Below, one piece after another: positions 8,515 to 18,056 of a DNA stretch of 64,000 nucleotides. The notes under the pieces were generated by a model. It was not told where the DNA came from and ran no database searches. It saw only the letters and a list, made by a program, of their open reading frames with translations. Position 1 is the stretch's first letter. Each line of letters opens with the position of its first letter. Both the position numbers and the translations under genes were made by a program. Source of the stretch: Caldilinea sp. CFX5 (GTDB taxonomy: Bacteria; Chloroflexota; Anaerolineae; Caldilineales; Caldilineaceae). The stretch covers positions 42,476 to 106,475 of the forward strand of contig QWII01000024.1 in NCBI GenBank assembly GCA_021405325.1. Direction: 5' to 3'.

Positions 8515-9048
8515 ATGGGTATCCGAACAGAGCGACCGGAGGAGGAAAAACAACAACAGTTCACCTTCACGCCGCATGACACCACCCCGCCCCCCACACC
8601 ACCGCCCGTCGCGCCGGCGCCGGTTACAACGCCAACACCGGACTGGCGTGAATTACGCCGACAAGAGCGCGCCGCCCGTCGCGCCGAACGCCATGCTGAC
8701 CGTGAGGCGCATGGCTATAACTGGATCGGCGGTGTCGTCTTGATCTTGTTGGGCGGTCTCTTCTTGCTCCAAAACACGGGACTGATTGAGCGTTTTGAGA
8801 ACTGGTGGGCGCTCTTCATCCTAATTCCTGCGCTTGGCTCCTTCACCAATGCCTGGCATCAATATCAAGCCGCCGGCAATCGTTGGACGCCGGCAGCCAC
8901 AGGGCCGTTGATGGGGGGTCTGATTTTGAGCGCGATTACGGCCATGTTTCTCTTCGGGTGGAATATCGGCTTGTGGTGGCCGCTCTTCTTGATCGCCGGC
9001 GGGATTGCGGTTCTCCTTGGCGCAAGCCAGTGGCGGTCACAAAGCTAA
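8515..9048 (+). CDS. Membrane protein with LiaF/DUF5668-like transmembrane region
   Basis: A 177-residue protein. ATG 8515 is chosen over the upstream in-frame TTG at 8470 because GGAAAGGAA precedes it. Residues 1-48 are polar and Pro/Thr-rich, and about 50-65 form a basic Arg-rich helix. Four hydrophobic segments follow (WIGGVVLILLGGLFLLQNTG, WWALFILIPALGSF, GGLILSAITAMFLFGW, WPLFLIAGGIAVLLG). The Gly-Leu-Leu-Phe-Leu-Leu-Gln-Asn and final W-P-L-F-L-I-x-G-G pattern is typical of the small membrane domain found in LiaI/LiaF-like cell-envelope stress proteins. The C-terminal LiaF sensor domain is missing. A role in envelope stress is a family-level inference only. Confidence 0.75.
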   Translation: MGIRTERPEEEKQQQFTFTPHDTTPPPTPPPVAPAPVTTPTPDWRELRRQERAARRAERHADREAHGYNWIGGVVLILLGGLFLLQNTGLIERFENWWALFILIPALGSFTNAWHQYQAAGNRWTPAATGPLMGGLILSAITAMFLFGWNIGLWWPLFLIAGGIAVLLGASQWRSQS

Positions 9049-9164
9049 TCAGCGCTCTTTGTTCTGACGTTGTCCAGTTGCAAGCGCTGGCTGCACGTTA
9101 TGGCGAGTGGCAGGGCTACTGGGGTCATTATTTGCGTGCAGTACGGTCGTAGCTTGCCGCCACA

Positions 9165-9232
9165 ACAACGAATTGGGGAGTAACGAATTGGCGCGCAACG
9201 TCACGCCAATTCGTTACTCCCCAATTCGTTGT
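9165..9232. repeat. Perfect 29-bp inverted repeat
   Basis: Bases 9165-9193 are the exact complement of 9204-9232 around a 10-nt loop. Each arm contains two tandem AACGAATTGG-like units. It is the only notable feature of the 410-bp non-coding stretch 9049-9458, apart from a TATAAT at 9329-9334 that lacks a good -35 box. Confidence 0.92.
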
Positions 9233-9458
9233 CGCCTCCCTGGTCGATTTTCGACCTGTCTGCGTAGACGCAATTACATCATCCGTCACCGAATCCTCGT
9301 ATGCTACCCAAAGGCCGCATGTATCGGGTATAATCAGGATCAGCCACACAGGATCGGCAGGAGTTTGCGGCAGCGCGATGTCGCTGATCAGCACCCGGCG
9401 TGTTCGGCAACCCACCTTTCTCAGCTACACAGTCCATACCATTTACCAGGAGGCTTTC

Positions 9459-10064
9459 ATGCAAGATGCGTTTCTTCGACGGCAAAAAGACCGGCTGATG
9501 ACGCCGGTGGCCGGTTCTGCGTTTGCTGCCATTCATCCCAATCACATTTCGGTCATTGCCATGCTGATTGGGCTTGGCTCGGTTGTGGCGATCTTGGGGC
9601 AATGGTACTGGCTTGGTCTGCTCTTGTGGGCGGTCAATCGCATTATGGATGGGTTGGATGGGGTAGTGGCGCGTGTCCACCAAAAGCAGAGCGACTTTGG
9701 CGGCTATCTGGACTTATTTCTCGATTTTATTATCTACCTTGCTGTGCCGATTGCCTTTATCGCCGCCATGCCGACGACAGCGAATCTTTGGGCCGGCATC
9801 TTCTTGTTAACCAGCTATGTGCTAAACTCCATCTCCTGGACGACATTGGCCGCGCTGTTGGAAAAGCGCCAACGCCAAACCGTCAACCGCCTGACCAGCA
9901 TGGAGATGCCGACGGGATTGGTGGAAGGGGCGGAGACCATTGTCTTTTATACGCTTTTCTATTTGTTGCCGAATCAGATTGCCATTCTCTTCCTGGTGAT
10001 GGCGATTCTGGTGGTCTTTACGGCGAGTCAGCGCGTCTGGTGGGCGTACTGGCATTTGCAGTGA
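9459..10064 (+). CDS. CDP-alcohol phosphatidyltransferase family protein
   Basis: A 201-residue integral membrane enzyme of phospholipid synthesis. The family signature D-G-x2-A-R-x8-G-x3-D-x3-D is complete: DGVVAR, then eight residues, then GGYLDLFLD, at about residues 65-90. This aspartate set binds the metals and CDP-diacylglycerol. Several hydrophobic helices follow. The start is ATG 9459, with CAGGAGG ideally placed; an upstream in-frame start at 9378 lacks a ribosome site. The acceptor alcohol (glycerol phosphate, inositol phosphate, serine or other) cannot be read from sequence alone. No lipid gene is adjacent. Confidence 0.9.
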   Translation: MQDAFLRRQKDRLMTPVAGSAFAAIHPNHISVIAMLIGLGSVVAILGQWYWLGLLLWAVNRIMDGLDGVVARVHQKQSDFGGYLDLFLDFIIYLAVPIAFIAAMPTTANLWAGIFLLTSYVLNSISWTTLAALLEKRQRQTVNRLTSMEMPTGLVEGAETIVFYTLFYLLPNQIAILFLVMAILVVFTASQRVWWAYWHLQ

Positions 10065-10217
10065 GGCGTGTCTAATGGAACTGTAGGGAGGCGGATGCAG
10101 GTAACATGGATTGCTTTAGACCAGGGGAACGCCCCATGCCACTGCGAGCTGCGCCCTCATTTTCATCGTTGTCAGTGAACCCGGTTTACATAACCTGTGC
10201 AGAACAGGACAACGTCA

Positions 10218-11282
10218 TCACGCAGCCTTTGTTTCTATTTTGCGCATGGGTTCCTGGGGAAGGCCATCGGTTGCCGCCTGCCAAAGCGCTTGGGCTTCGG
10301 CCAAATCGCGATTGCCGCCATACTCTTCGGTAGCAACGGCCAACAGATTCTCTACTTTGTCATGTTTCTCTGCCTCATCAAGAATATGTATCCAGACGTC
10401 AATTGTTGTTCCATTAAAATTGATGAGTCCGATTGGTAGATCAGCGTCATAGACAACTCTTCTTTGGCTGCTTTGGTCGGGATATAAAAATGCAAAAACT
10501 CTTCCTAAACGCTTTATTACTGCCGCAATTTGCTCTGGTACGGATAGTTTAACAAGATCATCTGGTATTTCTTTGGCACCGTCACTGTTGGTCGTTTCAT
10601 GCGCTCGATCAGCTTTTTGCCATGACACTATGGCTTGGCTTAATTGCTGATTTGCCCCATACTCAGAGGCCGCGATTGTCAATAAATCATCGATCTGATT
10701 GGTAATATTCACCCTGGCAAAGATCCGATACCAAGCGACAAGGGGTGAACCACTAAAGTTGATATACGCCGAATCGATACCTGCATCCTCTACGACCCGA
10801 CGCATAGAAGTGGTATCATTATAAAGCCTTGCAAATGCCGTAATTAAATGTCTAATTGTTAATCTGCGCGCCGATAGTGATTTAGATGATGCAGGTACAG
10901 TAATCTCCTGAAGCGCGTTTATGAGCGTCGGGTTCTGTGGGTACTCACTCAAAGCGACTGTTGTCAAATGTGCGAAAACGCCTGCTGTATAAGCTACTTT
11001 GGCAATCTGCAACCAAACCTCAACCGCGGACTTATCAAAATTCACAGCGGCTTGTTCCAATTCGATATAGAAAAGAAGTCGCTGCTGATTTCCAGTATCT
11101 GGATAGAGCCTAGCGAGGACAACCGCTAACTCATATAGATCAGACGGCTCGGCAGGTTGATTTTGGGGCGGATTGATCGATGGCGTCAAAACCGGCTGCA
11201 CCGCTAATACCGTAAGTTCAAGCTGGGCCGTAGTCCACTGGTGGTTCGGTTGAAAAGATGATTCAGATGGGCGAAGCGCCAT
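10218..11282 (-). CDS. Three tandem effector-associated domains (EAD1-like), adaptor of the conflict locus
   Basis: A 354-residue soluble protein made of three copies of one helical domain at about 48-125, 140-225 and 255-340. Each copy contains an LARLYPD/FARLYND/FAFLYPD motif, then an R-R/V-V segment, then (V/I)NFSG or INFNGTT, a W, and a terminal LLTxAxxEYxxN. These features match effector-associated domain 1, a death-like adaptor domain of bacterial conflict systems. The protein carries no enzymatic domain. It is the last gene of a minus-strand set, 18 bp after the vWA fusion gene, with AAGGAAA before its ATG. A scaffold that recruits EAD1-bearing effectors is the natural inference. Confidence 0.78.
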   Translation of the reverse strand: MALRPSESSFQPNHQWTTAQLELTVLAVQPVLTPSINPPQNQPAEPSDLYELAVVLARLYPDTGNQQRLLFYIELEQAAVNFDKSAVEVWLQIAKVAYTAGVFAHLTTVALSEYPQNPTLINALQEITVPASSKSLSARRLTIRHLITAFARLYNDTTSMRRVVEDAGIDSAYINFSGSPLVAWYRIFARVNITNQIDDLLTIAASEYGANQQLSQAIVSWQKADRAHETTNSDGAKEIPDDLVKLSVPEQIAAVIKRLGRVFAFLYPDQSSQRRVVYDADLPIGLINFNGTTIDVWIHILDEAEKHDKVENLLAVATEEYGGNRDLAEAQALWQAATDGLPQEPMRKIETKAA

Positions 11283-11300
11283 TGCTGATTTCCTTGTTCA

Positions 11301-14300
11301 TCAATGCCGTGTGGGCGGGTAGAGCTGACGGATAAAGGCTTTATCCGCCGGCGATAGTTCCGTACTGTTGCCGGCTACGGCAAAATTACCGATGGTCAAC
11401 TCAGCCGGGATCGGTTTGTGCATGATCGATAGGGCATCGGCCGGCCCGGTGCGCACCCGATCGGCTGGGTATTGGTAGAAAATATTCTGGTCAACCTGCG
11501 CCTTTGGCCAACCCTGTTGGGCATAGTAGCGATAAACCGCTTCCCGATCCCACGGAATATGCGCCACCGGACTCTGGTCAGCGCTGACCAGGCCCAAGGC
11601 GTGACCAAATTGGCGCAACACCGTCGCTTGCACCTCAGTATCGGCGCTATTCGGGCGCAGCCAGCCAAAGTTCATGGTTGGTTGGTCTTGCGGAATGCTC
11701 AGACAATCGGCGCCGACATAAGACCAGGCGCCGGCCTCCTTGAAGGAGATCCGGATCTCCGCCACCGGGTCATCGGTAAAGACAAAGTGAAGATTGGCGT
11801 GGTCAAGCCATCGGTTGGCAACATTGACAACGCGCTGCCGTAGTGACTCGGCGCCGTCAAGAAAGCGCACCCGGATGGTTTGCCCTGGTTGCCAAAGTTT
11901 GGCAATCACCGCAACCGGGCCACCGGGACTCCAGGGGCGATCTGGATTACCATAGCTTTCGGGGGGAGGTGCAGGGGACGTTTCGGTGGTGGCCGCAGAA
12001 ACAGCAGCGTTGTTGTTATTGCGACTTTGCTCATAAGCCAACAGCACCGCTAGATCGACTGGTTGTTCCAAGGCGGGCAATTGCAACACATCCAGCGTGG
12101 CGGGCTGGCGCGTGGCGAAGACTTTAAAGAGCACCTTCTCCGGGGTGTCGGCATTGCCGCTCTTGTCAACCAGAACGGGGATGTGAACTTGTCGGCCTTT
12201 CGCTAAGAGCAGACAATCGCTGTTAGCCGGATAAAGGCGCTGAACGGCCAAACGCGTATTCAACAACCACAACGAAACAAAGAGATCCTCGGTGCTATGA
12301 TTATGTAAGAGCAAAGTCACCGGCTTGTTAGCTTGGATCGTCGCCGCTGAGATTAGATCATGATCAGCGACCGTTACTGTAATGGCGCCACTCAGATCGG
12401 CATCCTGGGCCGCATTCATTAGGGCTAGTACATGCCGAAAGCGAGCCAACTGCTCTAACCGCAGATGGATGGTTACTGCTGTTAGCTCTGGTTTTTCGTT
12501 CGGGGCAATACTGATTTCCATAATTGGCTGTCCCGCCGGCGTTTGAAGCTGACAACGCTCTGGTCGCCAATCTAAGCGATAGTCAATATTTGTATCGGTA
12601 GCCACAACATATAACTGCGAAGGTGGCGCCACGAAGGATCTGTCACTAGCCAATCCGACGCGCAACGCTTGCGTATCCGTAGCGTAACGCATAATGCGCA
12701 CCCGACTGCCTACCTGCAGCGTAAAATCCGCGCTTTCCGGGTCATCTCGCGGGACAATCCGAAGCGAAGTCTTATAAGTTGCCGTTGTCGTTGCATAGAT
12801 TAACGGCGCTTGATCCATTGCGCTACCTGGTGGGTAGATAGCAACAAAACCGCCAAGCTGTAAACCTAAGGCTGGGTGGGCATTGATCGTTCCGCTGTAG
12901 CGCTCGCCATCGACTCCTGACACAAGCAAATAGGGCGCAACTGGGCGTCGTTCGTGGCCCCAAAGCGTCAACGCGGCATCACCGATCAGTTGCGGCGTCT
13001 GTTGCGGGTAAGCGGCCCGCACCTTGACCAACAGCAGATCATAGACTTCACCCCAAGTCATTTGCGCATAATACTGCTTTAGGAGGTCGTAGAAGTAATA
13101 ACTAATTACCCCCATCTGGTTGCCAGGATCGTCAGCCGTATATTCATAAGCATGTTCGCCATTACGACAGGCGGCCAGAAGGATTACATTGGTAAAATTT
13201 TGGCGGGCGAAAAACTCACTACCGGCATCCACATCCCAAAGCATTCGGACACTAACACCCCGCTCAGCTACTTCCCGAATCAACTCAGCTACTTCCCAAT
13301 CGCTAATTCCAAAAATATTGGTAGTGAGGCTATCGTGTGCGACTAGCATGTTATCAATGCCGGCCGGGTTGTTCGCATCTAAACTAGGGGAGTGGCTCCC
13401 ATGCGCGCTGAAGTGAACAAAAACAATATCACCAGCTTGCGCTTGCGCAAAATGACGACGCCACGCCGTCAAAATGGCGGCACGAGTTGCTTGCTCATTG
13501 GTCAACAGCAGCACTTGTTGATCAGGAAGATGAAGCTGCTCTTGGAAAAAGCGCCGGGCTGCCATCACATCATTCACACAACCGCGTAGCGGGGATACGC
13601 TTGGTGATAGATAGGTATCAATGCCCACCAGCAAGGCATAGATCGTCACTGTGGCAGACGATGAAGGGGGGGGTCTCCGTTCGGCATCTTCCACTCTCCT
13701 TGGCTCCACCACCTGTGGTTTTGGGATACGCTGGCCGAGCGAAACATCGAGCCGCTCGGCCAAATCCGCATATTGACCGCCAAACCGGCGCAAGGCTGAC
13801 GCGGCGATGCGGGCAAAGGATTGATAATTGTCGCCGATGGTCAGCCCGTCGGCGGCGGTGGCGGTGGGGTCGGCGATCAGGGCGCCAAAGTCGAGGGGTT
13901 GGGCCAGATGTTCGCCCACATAACGCGAGACCAGATCCAACACATTGATCGTCTCGGTCAGGCGCAGATTGTTGAGCAGCCGGTCGCGGACGCCTTCGAC
14001 AAAGAAGTATTCCAGGCTATCCGCTGCTTGGCTGTCATCGGGCTGGCTGGGGCGCTCGATCAGACCGCTCAAGAAGACCTCGGCCAGATGAGCAACCCGC
14101 GCTTCCGGCAACACGACCCGTTGCACCAAGCGCATAATGGGCAAGGTCAGCGGCGCCGCAGCCAGGAAGTTGGCTAAACGCCGGGCCGTTGGCGAAGCAG
14201 AGCCGTAAAAGTTACGCAACAGTTGTTCTGCGGTGAGGGTGGTTGTGCGTTGCGGCGGTAAGGGCGGCACGGTGGCGACGCCGGTTGCCGGGTCAATCGG

Positions 14301-15434
14301 GTTGGGGATCGCCAGCACCCCCGGCACCCACAGGTTGCTGTTACCGGCCAACGCTTGCGCCCAATAGCCCAAGGGGAGCGCATCCAACGACGCCACCGGC
14401 ACCGGCACGCTATGGAGTGGGCGCGCCGGCAGCCGATGGGTTGTCCACTCGAACGGAAATTCGACATTGGGCGCCCCCGGCGTCGGCGAGCGCAGGTAAA
14501 TGGCCGGGAAGGTGCGCAGGCCGCTGCGCACCCACAGGCGATCGGGCAAGACTTGCAGCAGCGTCACCAAACCGGTGCGCCCCCAACCGGCCAAGAGGGT
14601 CGCCATCACGCCATTATGCCAGACGGGCGCCACACAGTCGCTCACCACCAGCACCAACCGTCGCCCCAGTGGGTCGTAGAGTTCGGCGGCGCGGTGGGGG
14701 CGGCTGCGATTGGCCGTGGGGCCAATGCCGCTGTAGAGGGTCACATTGGTGGCGTCAGGCCGGCTACGGAAGCCCCAGAGGCTGACGGTGCGAAAGGCGC
14801 CCTGGCGCTCCAAGAGATCTTTGAGTTCGCTCACCATCCGTTGCCAGATCACCATCGACGATGATTCATCCACCAGCAAGGTCACATCCAGCCAGCGTTC
14901 CGCCGCGGCTTTCAGCACCGGCATCCAGTCACCGGTGTCGGCAATGCGATGGGCGGTGGCTGCCTCATCAAACAAGGTCCGGGTGCGGGAAGGAACCCGT
15001 CGTTTCAAGGGGCGCAACTGGCGGGCAATCTCTAACGGACCAGGCAGGGCATAGGCCGCCGGGCTGCGAAAGCGGTGCGCGCCCTGTCCACCGGCTGCCG
15101 TTTGGGCCTGTGCGGGGTAGAGATTAGCGGCAGCATTGCCCGGCGCGCCACTCTCCTCCGGCAGCGTCACACTTGCCCCAAAGCGCTCCCGGTTTTGTGG
15201 GGGTACAGCGGGGCGGGCGGCAGCGGCTGTGTCATTCGTGCTGGGCGTCTTGTCTGTTTCTGCCGCCGGCGGTGGCGTCTCAGGCGCGCCGGACGACGCG
15301 CTGATCGGCGGCAGACGCGCGGCCAACCAGAGAATTTCTGCGACTTCTTCTGCTGTCACATCCAGATCCAGCTTGCGCAGCAGGCTGATCAACGCCGGCA
15401 GTTGGGATGAATCATGTTTCATAAGATGGCTCAT
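11301..15434 (-). CDS. vWA / inactive caspase-like / inactive astacin-like metalloprotease fusion protein
   Basis: A 1377-residue multidomain protein. Residues about 1-42 (LLRKLDLDVTAEEVAEILWL) and the vWA domain at about 180-320 (metal-site DESSS at 189-193) match the SAV_2336-type N-terminus of vWA-MoxR conflict proteins. A helical region reaches about 560. A caspase-like fold starts near 595 (YALLVGIDTYL) and keeps the histidine of FSAHGSHS. The expected D-x-C-H-S-G strand reads WDVDAGSE, so the catalytic Cys is missing; the Cys of LLAACRNG belongs to a later motif. Beta-rich domains follow. The C-terminal astacin-like domain has RQFGHALGLVS where the active copy has HEFGHALGCIH. The start overlaps the MoxR stop by 4 nt. 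The chimera is inferred to sense or scaffold rather than cut. Confidence 0.85.
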   Translation of the reverse strand: MSHLMKHDSSQLPALISLLRKLDLDVTAEEVAEILWLAARLPPISASSGAPETPPPAAETDKTPSTNDTAAAARPAVPPQNRERFGASVTLPEESGAPGNAAANLYPAQAQTAAGGQGAHRFRSPAAYALPGPLEIARQLRPLKRRVPSRTRTLFDEAATAHRIADTGDWMPVLKAAAERWLDVTLLVDESSSMVIWQRMVSELKDLLERQGAFRTVSLWGFRSRPDATNVTLYSGIGPTANRSRPHRAAELYDPLGRRLVLVVSDCVAPVWHNGVMATLLAGWGRTGLVTLLQVLPDRLWVRSGLRTFPAIYLRSPTPGAPNVEFPFEWTTHRLPARPLHSVPVPVASLDALPLGYWAQALAGNSNLWVPGVLAIPNPIDPATGVATVPPLPPQRTTTLTAEQLLRNFYGSASPTARRLANFLAAAPLTLPIMRLVQRVVLPEARVAHLAEVFLSGLIERPSQPDDSQAADSLEYFFVEGVRDRLLNNLRLTETINVLDLVSRYVGEHLAQPLDFGALIADPTATAADGLTIGDNYQSFARIAASALRRFGGQYADLAERLDVSLGQRIPKPQVVEPRRVEDAERRPPPSSSATVTIYALLVGIDTYLSPSVSPLRGCVNDVMAARRFFQEQLHLPDQQVLLLTNEQATRAAILTAWRRHFAQAQAGDIVFVHFSAHGSHSPSLDANNPAGIDNMLVAHDSLTTNIFGISDWEVAELIREVAERGVSVRMLWDVDAGSEFFARQNFTNVILLAACRNGEHAYEYTADDPGNQMGVISYYFYDLLKQYYAQMTWGEVYDLLLVKVRAAYPQQTPQLIGDAALTLWGHERRPVAPYLLVSGVDGERYSGTINAHPALGLQLGGFVAIYPPGSAMDQAPLIYATTTATYKTSLRIVPRDDPESADFTLQVGSRVRIMRYATDTQALRVGLASDRSFVAPPSQLYVVATDTNIDYRLDWRPERCQLQTPAGQPIMEISIAPNEKPELTAVTIHLRLEQLARFRHVLALMNAAQDADLSGAITVTVADHDLISAATIQANKPVTLLLHNHSTEDLFVSLWLLNTRLAVQRLYPANSDCLLLAKGRQVHIPVLVDKSGNADTPEKVLFKVFATRQPATLDVLQLPALEQPVDLAVLLAYEQSRNNNNAAVSAATTETSPAPPPESYGNPDRPWSPGGPVAVIAKLWQPGQTIRVRFLDGAESLRQRVVNVANRWLDHANLHFVFTDDPVAEIRISFKEAGAWSYVGADCLSIPQDQPTMNFGWLRPNSADTEVQATVLRQFGHALGLVSADQSPVAHIPWDREAVYRYYAQQGWPKAQVDQNIFYQYPADRVRTGPADALSIMHKPIPAELTIGNFAVAGNSTELSPADKAFIRQLYPPTRH

Positions 15435-16441
15435 GCGCTGCCACTTAACGGTTTCCAGATTGTCTTCTGTAGCGCCTCTTTGCCCACCTGCTCATCTTCC
15501 AGGTTGAAGCCATATTTGGTCAGGTAGATGGCATTGAGCAACTGATCGGTGGCGAGGTCGCCCTCCTTGCGCGCGGCAAAGAACTTGGCGATCAGCGCTT
15601 CTCGTTCGCTCTTTTTGATCGTCTTGTCGCCGGCAAAGTAGGCTTCCACAATGTCCGCCAATTTCTCCTGGCTATGTTCGGGGATATTCAGCCGCACACA
15701 GCGCCGCAAAAAGGGCGCCGGAAATTCGCGCTCGCCATTGCTGGTCAACACCACCAGCGGGAAGGCGGCGCAGGCCACGCGACCCTGTTCAATTGTCACC
15801 GTGTCATCACTGTCCGCCGGCTTGACCTTGACGATCGGCTGTTTTTGCGAGATCCGGGTCAATTCGGGGATCTCATATTGTCCTTCTTCAAAGATATGGA
15901 GCAGATCGTTGGGCAGGTCAATATCGCTTTTGTCGATCTCATCGATCAGCAGCACGCGCGGATAGTTGCGCGGCAGCAGCGCCGTCCCCACCGGCCCCAG
16001 GCGGATAAACTCCCCGATGTCCGGGTCGTCGGTAATGTTGCGTTGCTGCCGCAGATTGACCTCCTGCAAACGGGCAATGGCGTCGTAGCGGTAGAGCGCA
16101 TCCGGCAAGGTCGAACGCGAGGTGATCGGCCAAGTGAGGACTTTGCCCAACTTTAGCTCATGGGCAATGGCATAGGCCAGCGTGGTCTTGCCGGTGCCCG
16201 GTTTCCCGGTCACGAGGAGCGGGCGGCGCAGGTGAATGGCGGCGTTGACCACCTCGACCTCTTTGGCGCTGGCCTGGAATTTGGCCTTGGCAAACCGTTC
16301 CACCAACGCCGGGTCGGCGACCAACGGCACATCGACGGCCTGACCGCGGAAACGGCGCCACGGTGGCGGCGCCTGTTTGATAAAGTCGGCAAAACCATCA
16401 TGGGGTTCGCCGTGGCCGGTAAAGAGCTGCCAATCGCTCAT
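15431..16441 (-). CDS. MoxR-family AAA+ ATPase of the vWA-MoxR-VMAP system
   Basis: A 336-residue AAA+ protein. Walker A GKPGTGKT lies at 79-86, Walker B LLIDEID at 164-170 followed by KSDIDLPNDLL, the sensor-1 segment at about 231-236 (VLTSNG), and the arginine pair at 246-247. MoxR ATPases work with vWA proteins as metal-dependent assembly or activation machines. In conflict loci they are thought to gate effector activation. The gene overlaps the VMAP gene upstream and the vWA fusion downstream by 4 nt each (ATGA), so the three are translationally coupled. All nucleotide-binding motifs appear intact. Confidence 0.93.
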   Translation of the reverse strand: MSDWQLFTGHGEPHDGFADFIKQAPPPWRRFRGQAVDVPLVADPALVERFAKAKFQASAKEVEVVNAAIHLRRPLLVTGKPGTGKTTLAYAIAHELKLGKVLTWPITSRSTLPDALYRYDAIARLQEVNLRQQRNITDDPDIGEFIRLGPVGTALLPRNYPRVLLIDEIDKSDIDLPNDLLHIFEEGQYEIPELTRISQKQPIVKVKPADSDDTVTIEQGRVACAAFPLVVLTSNGEREFPAPFLRRCVRLNIPEHSQEKLADIVEAYFAGDKTIKKSEREALIAKFFAARKEGDLATDQLLNAIYLTKYGFNLEDEQVGKEALQKTIWKPLSGSA

Positions 16442-17874
16442 TGAAAGACTCCTTGTTCAGCATATTTGTAAGGGGGACGGGTAAAATCATCCCAAAGCAA
16501 GGTCAGGGCATTGCCAATAAAGGCGGCATCCAGCATGGCGGCTTTGGAACGCCGCACATCATGAACCGCCTTGCGCAGATCAGCCAGTTTTTTGTCCGTG
16601 AGCAACGGCGCAATTTTGTCCTTGAGATCGCTCAAGGTTGCGTGATCGGGGCGTTCCCCCCGCAACCAGAGCGCCACGGGAATGCCGGCATCGCGCAACA
16701 TGTCAAAGACATCCCGTTTATCGCCGACCAGGGCCACCGCCATCCCGACACAAACTGCCTCTTCCTGATTTTGCAGGTCAAGCATGGTCAGCAGACAATT
16801 ATCCAGATCAGCTTTGGCGAGCCAGGGTAGGGTGTCAAAACCATTGTGGCCGATCTTTTTATCAAAGACGCGCCACTTTTCTTCCCAGAAGGCGTTGGCC
16901 AGCGCTTGATCGGCCGGGTTGGGAATGGTCAACCGGTCTAGCAGACGCACCACCAGGGGATGCTGGATGCCATAGGTGATCTCGGCTTTTTGGTTGCGTT
17001 GCCACCGTTCAAAGCCATAACAGAGCAGGTCGGCAGGGGCCACCACTTCAAGTAAGAGGCGCTTGATATTCGGGATCAGCGCGATATAGTCACGATTGGC
17101 AAAGGCGCGGTCGAGCAGCAAAGGCAAGTCGTCCAACCGCCAGAGTCCGCTCTGTCCAGCCCCCTGCCCGGTTGCTTCAGCCACTTGCAGAACCAGCGGA
17201 TCACCGGTTTTGGCACTCCACAGCACCAGCTCGACTTTGAAGAGGGGTTGTTTACGCTGCTGTGTGCGGTTGAAGAGATCGGGTTCAAGATAGATCTGTA
17301 GGTAAGAGAGGTCATCAATGGCGGACCGTTGCTGTTCGGCGCGCACTTCCGTGCGCAGCCGCTCAATCTCAACCACCGGCACAGGCGGCATCACCTGATC
17401 AGCGTTGGCATCCACCCACGCACGCAAGAGGGGCGCCACTCCTTTGACCGCGTCCGCCAACGCCAGTCGCTCCACAAATTCCAATAATGGCGGCCACCGT
17501 TTGGTCAACGGATGGAGACAGAGATCAGTCAACAGCAGCGCCGGTACGTTGCTGTTCATCAAATTGGCGCCGACAGGCAGACAGGCGCGATAGCAGTGAA
17601 ACCAGGAATCAACATCCGGCAGGGTGATGGTCTCGACAAGTCCCAACAACTGGACAAAGGCCGCTTCCGGCAACTGGGTCGTCACCCTGGGCAATAAACC
17701 GCCCTGGCGCAGCGCGGCCACAACCTCGGTCGCGGTGGCGCCGGCCTGAATCGTGATCGTGTTGCCGTCACCGGTCACAATCACATTGTCCTTCAAGTCG
17801 CCACCGGCGGTTACGTTGCGGTTGCCATTAATCTTGAGTTCGGTCGGTTTTTCAACAGGCATTGCTTGGGGCAT
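16438..17874 (-). CDS. VMAP (vWA-MoxR-associated protein) with Asn/Gly-rich N-terminal segment
   Basis: A 478-residue protein from ATG 17874; an upstream in-frame TTG at 17892 is possible, and neither has a strong ribosome site. Residues about 13-43 form an Asn/Gly-rich repeat (NGNRNVTAGGDLKDNVIVTG, then DGNTITI). A nearly identical segment occurs in the neighbouring caspase. A helical region at about 50-160 resembles an effector-associated domain. The middle region (beginning LSYLQIYLEPD) and the C-terminus (VFDMLRDAGIPVALWLRGE) match VMAP proteins, the third partner of vWA-MoxR systems, which bridge sensing and effectors. It overlaps MoxR by 4 nt. Function beyond bridging is unknown. Confidence 0.82.
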   Translation of the reverse strand: MPQAMPVEKPTELKINGNRNVTAGGDLKDNVIVTGDGNTITIQAGATATEVVAALRQGGLLPRVTTQLPEAAFVQLLGLVETITLPDVDSWFHCYRACLPVGANLMNSNVPALLLTDLCLHPLTKRWPPLLEFVERLALADAVKGVAPLLRAWVDANADQVMPPVPVVEIERLRTEVRAEQQRSAIDDLSYLQIYLEPDLFNRTQQRKQPLFKVELVLWSAKTGDPLVLQVAEATGQGAGQSGLWRLDDLPLLLDRAFANRDYIALIPNIKRLLLEVVAPADLLCYGFERWQRNQKAEITYGIQHPLVVRLLDRLTIPNPADQALANAFWEEKWRVFDKKIGHNGFDTLPWLAKADLDNCLLTMLDLQNQEEAVCVGMAVALVGDKRDVFDMLRDAGIPVALWLRGERPDHATLSDLKDKIAPLLTDKKLADLRKAVHDVRRSKAAMLDAAFIGNALTLLWDDFTRPPYKYAEQGVFQ

Positions 17875-17965
17875 GATTTCGTTCAAAGGCAACTACCGTT
17901 TCCACACAGATCATTGATGGGCTAGTCAGGTGCGCAAACGGTTATTGTCAATTCTTCTGGATCTT

Positions 17966-18056
17966 GTAACTACTAAGCCCGCTCTTAGCCAGTCCGTGAC
18001 TGGTGGCCCAATCGCCAGTCATGGACTGGCTAAGAGCGGGAAGGCTTGGTAGTTAC
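17966..18056. repeat. Palindromic element A with GTAACTAC...GTAGTTAC ends
   Basis: The ends are GTAACTAC (17966-17973) and GTAGTTAC (18049-18056). Inside, CCCGCTCTTAGCCAGTCC and its complement form a long stem; the core AGCCAGTCCRTGACTGG is itself palindromic and present in both arms. The arms differ at one position (G versus A) and by a short insertion near the right end. The TTA of the right terminus is the stop codon of the minus-strand caspase gene. Confidence 0.9.

Noticed and set aside
9107..10075. 322-codon plus-strand ORF overlapping the phosphatidyltransferase gene
   Set aside because: Alternative frame of a gene with an intact family signature; its first part runs through a palindrome and it has Cys/His-rich shadow composition.
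13150..13230. Cys of LLAACRNG as the catalytic residue of the fused caspase
   Set aside because: It falls one strand after the expected D-x-C-H-S-G position, which is occupied by WDVDAGSE; the AAC motif is a separate conserved strand in such folds.
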